Assembly: GCF_047663525.1 (NCBI RefSeq)
Contig: NC_092600.1
Span: forward strand, 5,762,001 to 5,826,000
DNA length: 64,000 nucleotides
Source of the DNA: Anas platyrhynchos
Taxonomy: Eukaryota; Chordata; Aves; Anseriformes; Anatidae
Direction: 5' to 3'
Shown here: positions 57,933 to 64,000 of the stretch, piece after piece
Position numbering within the stretch: position 1 is the stretch's first letter
Layout of the letters: each line of letters opens with the position of its first letter
The notes under the pieces: model-generated
What the model was told of the DNA's origin: nothing
Database searches by the model: none
The model's input: the letters and a program-made list of their open reading frames with translations, nothing else
Position numbers and translations under genes: made by a program

Positions 57933-58977
57933 AGAGACAGAGCTCGTTTTTCTTTTTTTTTTTTTTCTTAAACCACTGTTAACATTTTCCCTGCTCGTCC
58001 AAAAAAATGTTACAAAAGCCCTAAAGTTGTGCAACGGTTAGAAAAAAAGGGACAACAACCCAAAGCAGGAAGGAGCCGCTCCATAGAGCCCCCTCTATGC
58101 CCCCTCTCCCATTCCCTGTTGTCCCGCAGGAGGGAAGGACACAGCCAAGGGGCTGGGAGCTGCTGGGTGGCCTCTGGGGACAAGTGGCACGGGGGCCACT
58201 GTCCCCTCCTCTGATGTGCCCAAGTCTGGGTTTCCCCATGTGGTGTGGAGGGGCTGGGACCTGCACCTTTGGGAACGGACGGTGGCAAGGTGTGGGAGCA
58301 CGATGCTTGCTCCAAAAGAGCTCTGCAGGCCATGGGATGTCCCACGGTGGCCATAAAGGGTTAGCCTGGCTCCTGGGGTGATCAGAGGAGATGGTTATGG
58401 GGTTTTCTGCTTGGTCCATGGGGCTCTCAGACATGGTCCTGCTGTTGGATGGTCCTCCTGGGGAGGCGAGCGCAGCCAGCTCCAACCTGTGGGTCTCCGT
58501 GGGGTCAGGAATTCATGGGGGGCAAAGGGAGAGGAGGCAGGTTTGGGGTCTGGAGGGTGAAATATATATTCGGGAAGGGGGAAGACAGCTCTGTGCCTGG
58601 CTGGGGTGTGGAGAAGAGCAAAGAGCAGAGGCCCTAGAGCGGGCTCTCCCCTTCCAGCAAGACCTGAGAAATGAAGATGCTGCAGCTGGGCACAAAGTCA
58701 GGAAGGGAAAAGGGGCAGCTCCAGCCCTACCCGTGGCTCTGGGAGCCTGAGACCGTCATGTCAAGCCCTCACACTGATAAATCCTGTGGCCTGCAAGACA
58801 GCAAAGGAGATCGGTTTGGAGGACTTGTGAATTTAGGTTGCCCCAGCTGGCCAGGCCCTTCAGGCCGTGTGTACGAGGGAGATAACGCAGCTGGGGTGGC
58901 ACTGGGGCTGCTGGGGTGGCACTGGGGATGGTGCCAGCAGCAGCTGCAGCAGCCCTAGCTCAGTTGATGAAAATTTA

Positions 58978-59003
58978 ATTATTTTATTTATTTATTTATT
59001 TCG
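58978..59003. repeat. (ATTT)n microsatellite
   Basis: About five ATTT units. On the CAMK2A strand it is AAAT repeated and contains several AATAAA signals. Confidence 0.85.
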
Positions 59004-60199
59004 GTTTTCCTGCAAGTTCTGGCAAAATCAGGAAGCACAAAGGAAGACAGACAGGAGGTGTTTCACCATGGCTACTAAAAGCAAAGGGGGTGGTTTAGCA
59101 GCGCTCGTTCGGAGATGCTCTGGGGATGCAGAAACCTGCTCCGGAGGACCAGGGCAAGGTGGGGAGAGAAACCAGGCAGAACAGACCCCTAAAGTGCCGG
59201 TGCTTAACGCTGCCACATCAGGCAGGTTGGGAAGTTGGGTCTTCCTTGGTCAGGCTTCAGCTCGACTGGAAGACTGGAAAGAGTTGAAACCCCAGACTCT
59301 GCTTCCCTTGGAAGGATCGGGAGCATTTTGGGTGTTGCAAGGACATCCAGGTGCCTCCAAAAGAACTTATCCCCGGAGAGATGACAGAAGGGAAGCCCCA
59401 AGGAGGAGAAACCATCTCCAAAACAGCTCAAAGCCTCCCTGGAACACAAGATGTTCTTCTCTAGCAGCGACCACCCAAAAAGGGCTCAAAGAAAGGAGAT
59501 GGTGCCTACCCCAGCATCTCACCTGTCACCCCAGCACAGCCCTTTTTTCTGCCAGCAGCTCCAAAACCAGGCTGAGCCCCATGGCCCCATGCAGAGCCCT
59601 GCCATGGCCTCCTCCTTCCTCTCACATCCATCCCCAAAATGCTCCTGACGTAGGGAGGTGGATAAAGCACTCGCCACGCTGGAGAGGGGGAGAGAGGACT
59701 GTGAAAGAGCTGAGTCCTTCCCTTAAAAATGAAAAAAAAATCATCACTACACGACTACAGGAAGAAAATCGGGTCTGTACAAACACCCCAACTCTACCTT
59801 AAACGCTGATCCTCTCCCTGAAAGGATTTCCCTGCTTTAGGGGCCAACTTGTGTAAGCCAGCCTCGCTCCTAGCACAGGTCCACCAAGGGCGCATGGACA
59901 CATTTGTGCCCATGGAAGTCCTGTTGGATTTGTCCCCCCAGAAGGCATCTCCTCTGTGCACTGCCAGCAAGGATCTCAGCCCCGGCACAGCGGGACATGG
60001 CCAACACCTCTCAGCCTCTCACTGCCCCAACGCTTTGGGTTACTGCCCCTCCATCCAGTGGGAAAATATTTTTTGCAGTCTGCAAGTACGTGGCTGTTTT
60101 ACACGAGGCAGCCACCCCTGCCTAGACAGAGAGCAAAGCACTCAAAACCACAGAAAAGGCAAAATACACGCTCAGAATTTACATGGAGAAAACATTTCC

Positions 60200-60312
60200 T
60201 TTTTTTTTTTTTCCTTTTTTTCCTTTTTTTTTTTATGTCCAAAACAAGCGCTTGTTTTTTTTTTGTTTGTTTTTCTTCTTTTTGTTGTTGTTGTTCATTT
60301 CTTTGTTTTTCA
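60200..60312. repeat. T-rich low-complexity block in CAMK2A 3' UTR
   Basis: Several T runs of 7-12 interrupted by cc, gttg and c. On the CAMK2A mRNA strand this would be an A-rich, purine-poor internal tract of about 110 nt. Confidence 0.75.
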
Positions 60313-62144
60313 ACACACGCACCGTCTAGAAAGTTAAACGCCATGCAGATGAAGAGAGTGCAGCTAGAAAGTCCCCGGGGCGGCGGCGCTGCAGGAGCCC
60401 CACGCCAACGAGCCAAGAGCTTCCATCGGAAAAACAGACCCAGAAACGGGAGGGTTGCCGGAAAAACCTCCGCCCTCGCGCCTCTCAGACCTGACGGCAA
60501 AGGGGCGAGACCAAAAATCCCCCTTCCCGGCCCTGCTTTCCATCCTGAAAAACACATCCTGGTGGCTCCAAAGAGCCCCCGGTGCTTGGTTTGCCCTGCA
60601 GGCAGCCCTGCGGGTGCCCCAGGGACGTGGGTGCCCTGGGGACATGGGTGCCCCGGTGCTGGGAGCAGCACGGCAATGCAACCCCTCTCCAAATGTAAAC
60701 GCAACGAAAAAACAGCAACCCCCGAAAATCCCCACCCCACCCCCTCCCCGCCCTAAACAGCTGAACATTTCTAGTTATTACATAAAGATCCATTTCAGCA
60801 AATACTCCAAATCAAGTTACGAAATACACGGTAGGTCGGTTTTCTTTGTTCCTATAAAAAGGCATGCGCTCAAAGTAGAAGATAGCTAAAGGCTTGGTTG
60901 TTTCTTCGAAGCACGACCAGATTTCTGCAGAGTTTGGTTACTAAAGCTTGCATTCCTCGTCTTCGCTGGAAGGTGTCGTGTGGGCGATGGCGGATTGCGT
61001 CTCGAATCGGTGGCCAGCTCGGCTGCCCCGGCCCTTGTGCCACGGGGAGCTGCGGGTGCTGCATGCGAGGGGCTGGGGAAGGGGTCCAGAGGGACGGGAG
61101 GAGGGCGTGGGGGCGATGCGGGTGCCCCAAACCCGCCGGCAGGGCTGGGAGAGCCAAGCCCTGGGGTGCTGTTGCCTTTCTCCTCCCGGCTTCGCCGGTC
61201 CCGGCTCCCAGGGGAGAAGGGAGGAAGGAGGGCGAGCAGCCGGGGCGCAAACCTACTTACCCTGCTGGGAAGGAGCTGGCCCATGTTCCGTGGAAAGGAA
61301 AACGCCGGGTTGCCTTTACTCACCCCTCCACGCACACACGGCCCTCCTCACCCGGGGCGCACGGACGCTGAACTTTTTGCCGATGGTTTAAACCCAAATT
61401 CCCCGGCTGAGGCTGCCGGGAGGTGAGAAATCAGGGTGGGAGCCCCAGCGGCGAGCGAGGACCTCGATAGCAGCAAGGCAAAATCCACGGGTACATGGCA
61501 GGGGGCTGCGGCACGGGGTGGCTCCAAGCTGCCCCCGTGCCCTCCTCTTCCTCGGGGAGCTCCCAGCGGAGGCAGGGATGGAGGCGGACGACGAGTCCTA
61601 TCCCAGTCCAAGGGCCGTGCCGGGCTGCGGGGCCGTGGGGGGGCCAGAAATGCCATGCAGCCCGGGGTTGGGGGGAGAGGCTTTTGCCCCGGCAGGCGCC
61701 AAATGCTGAGGTTTAGGTTCGCGGTGTCTCTTGTCTTGGTTCATGCAGAGGAAAGGGGAGCCCGGCGGGTGGGGACGGCGGTGGGGTGCTTGCGGGCGCC
61801 GGCGGGGCCGTTGGGTGTGTGCGGTGAGAAGCGAGGGGTTGTTCCAGCGGGAACCAAGCAGCAGAGCCAACAGCCAAAGTCCCGTCGGGGGGAGTCGGAG
61901 GGGTCTCCCCGGGCACTCACTCAGTCAGTGACAAACCCGACACGGGCCGGGCCGCGCTTCAGCTGCAAAACACCGAGGGACAGAGCAGGATTTTGCTTCG
62001 GCCACCCCTTTTAGCCGCGCATCCCGCTCCCACCACCCTCTCCTGGCCATCCCACACCCCGTGGGGCAAAATCCCACTTTTTTGCCCCAAGGGTGCCCTG
62101 AGGACCCCATGCCCTCCCTGCCCCGTGCCCGGAGCCTCACAGGC

Positions 62145-64000
<1,856 letters not shown>

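Larger units (their letters stand above)
57441..62144 (-). other. CAMK2A: CAMK2A 3' UTR
   Basis: From the CAMK2A stop leftward there is no other gene for 4.7 kb, and the composition is AT-richer than the intergenic DNA. A minus-strand AATAAA lies at 57455-57460, close to where the AT-rich character ends. Within it are T/A homopolymer and low-complexity blocks (57841-57859, 57899-57932, 57951-57967, 58978-59003, 60200-60300). CAMK2A mRNA has a long 3' UTR in mammals, where it directs dendritic transport and cytoplasmic polyadenylation. Confidence 0.6.

Overview
This window is vertebrate nuclear DNA, most likely from a bird. It is GC-rich and intron-rich, with GT-AG introns throughout, and it carries a CR1 retrotransposon whose 3' end has the avian octamer tail. 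Four genes are recognisable in the order PDGFRB (minus strand), CDX1 (plus), SLC6A7 (plus), CAMK2A (minus). This is the order known on human 5q32 and on the corresponding avian chromosome. The CDX1 protein is nearly the same as chicken CdxA. The CR1 subtype reminds me of duck or goose copies, but that species guess is weak.

Layout: 1-3856 is the 3' flank and 3' UTR of PDGFRB. PDGFRB coding exons run from 16477 down to 3857: 22 coding exons, 1093 codons, all phases agree. A possible untranslated first exon and promoter lie near 26.6 kb, so 16.5-26.6 kb would be intron 1. From 26.7 to 32.5 kb is intergenic DNA leading to the CDX1 promoter. CDX1 has three coding exons (32501-40834, 259 aa) split by a 7.4 kb intron 1 that holds candidate enhancer sequence. 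SLC6A7, the brain proline transporter, has 14 coding exons (46441-54907). The last three coding exons of CAMK2A (63616-62145) enter from the right edge, followed by a long 3' UTR reaching to about 57.44 kb. SLC6A7 and CAMK2A therefore converge, with a 10-bp minisatellite between them.

The genes do not form a pathway. They are a conserved neighbourhood: a receptor tyrosine kinase of mural cells, a posterior/intestinal homeobox factor, a synaptic proline transporter and a synaptic kinase.

The most notable observation is an in-frame TGA in SLC6A7 exon 13 (53981-53983), where the human protein has tryptophan. Both flanking coding sequences are intact. As written, the product would lose transmembrane helix 12 and the cytoplasmic tail, and the mRNA should be a target of nonsense-mediated decay. 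Other points of interest are an interstitial telomere-like array in a PDGFRB intron, a 35-unit indel-free decamer array, an overlapping uORF at the CDX1 start, and a palindromic nuclear-receptor/TCF-like site in CDX1 intron 1. I found no prokaryotic system, CRISPR array or unknown multi-gene system.
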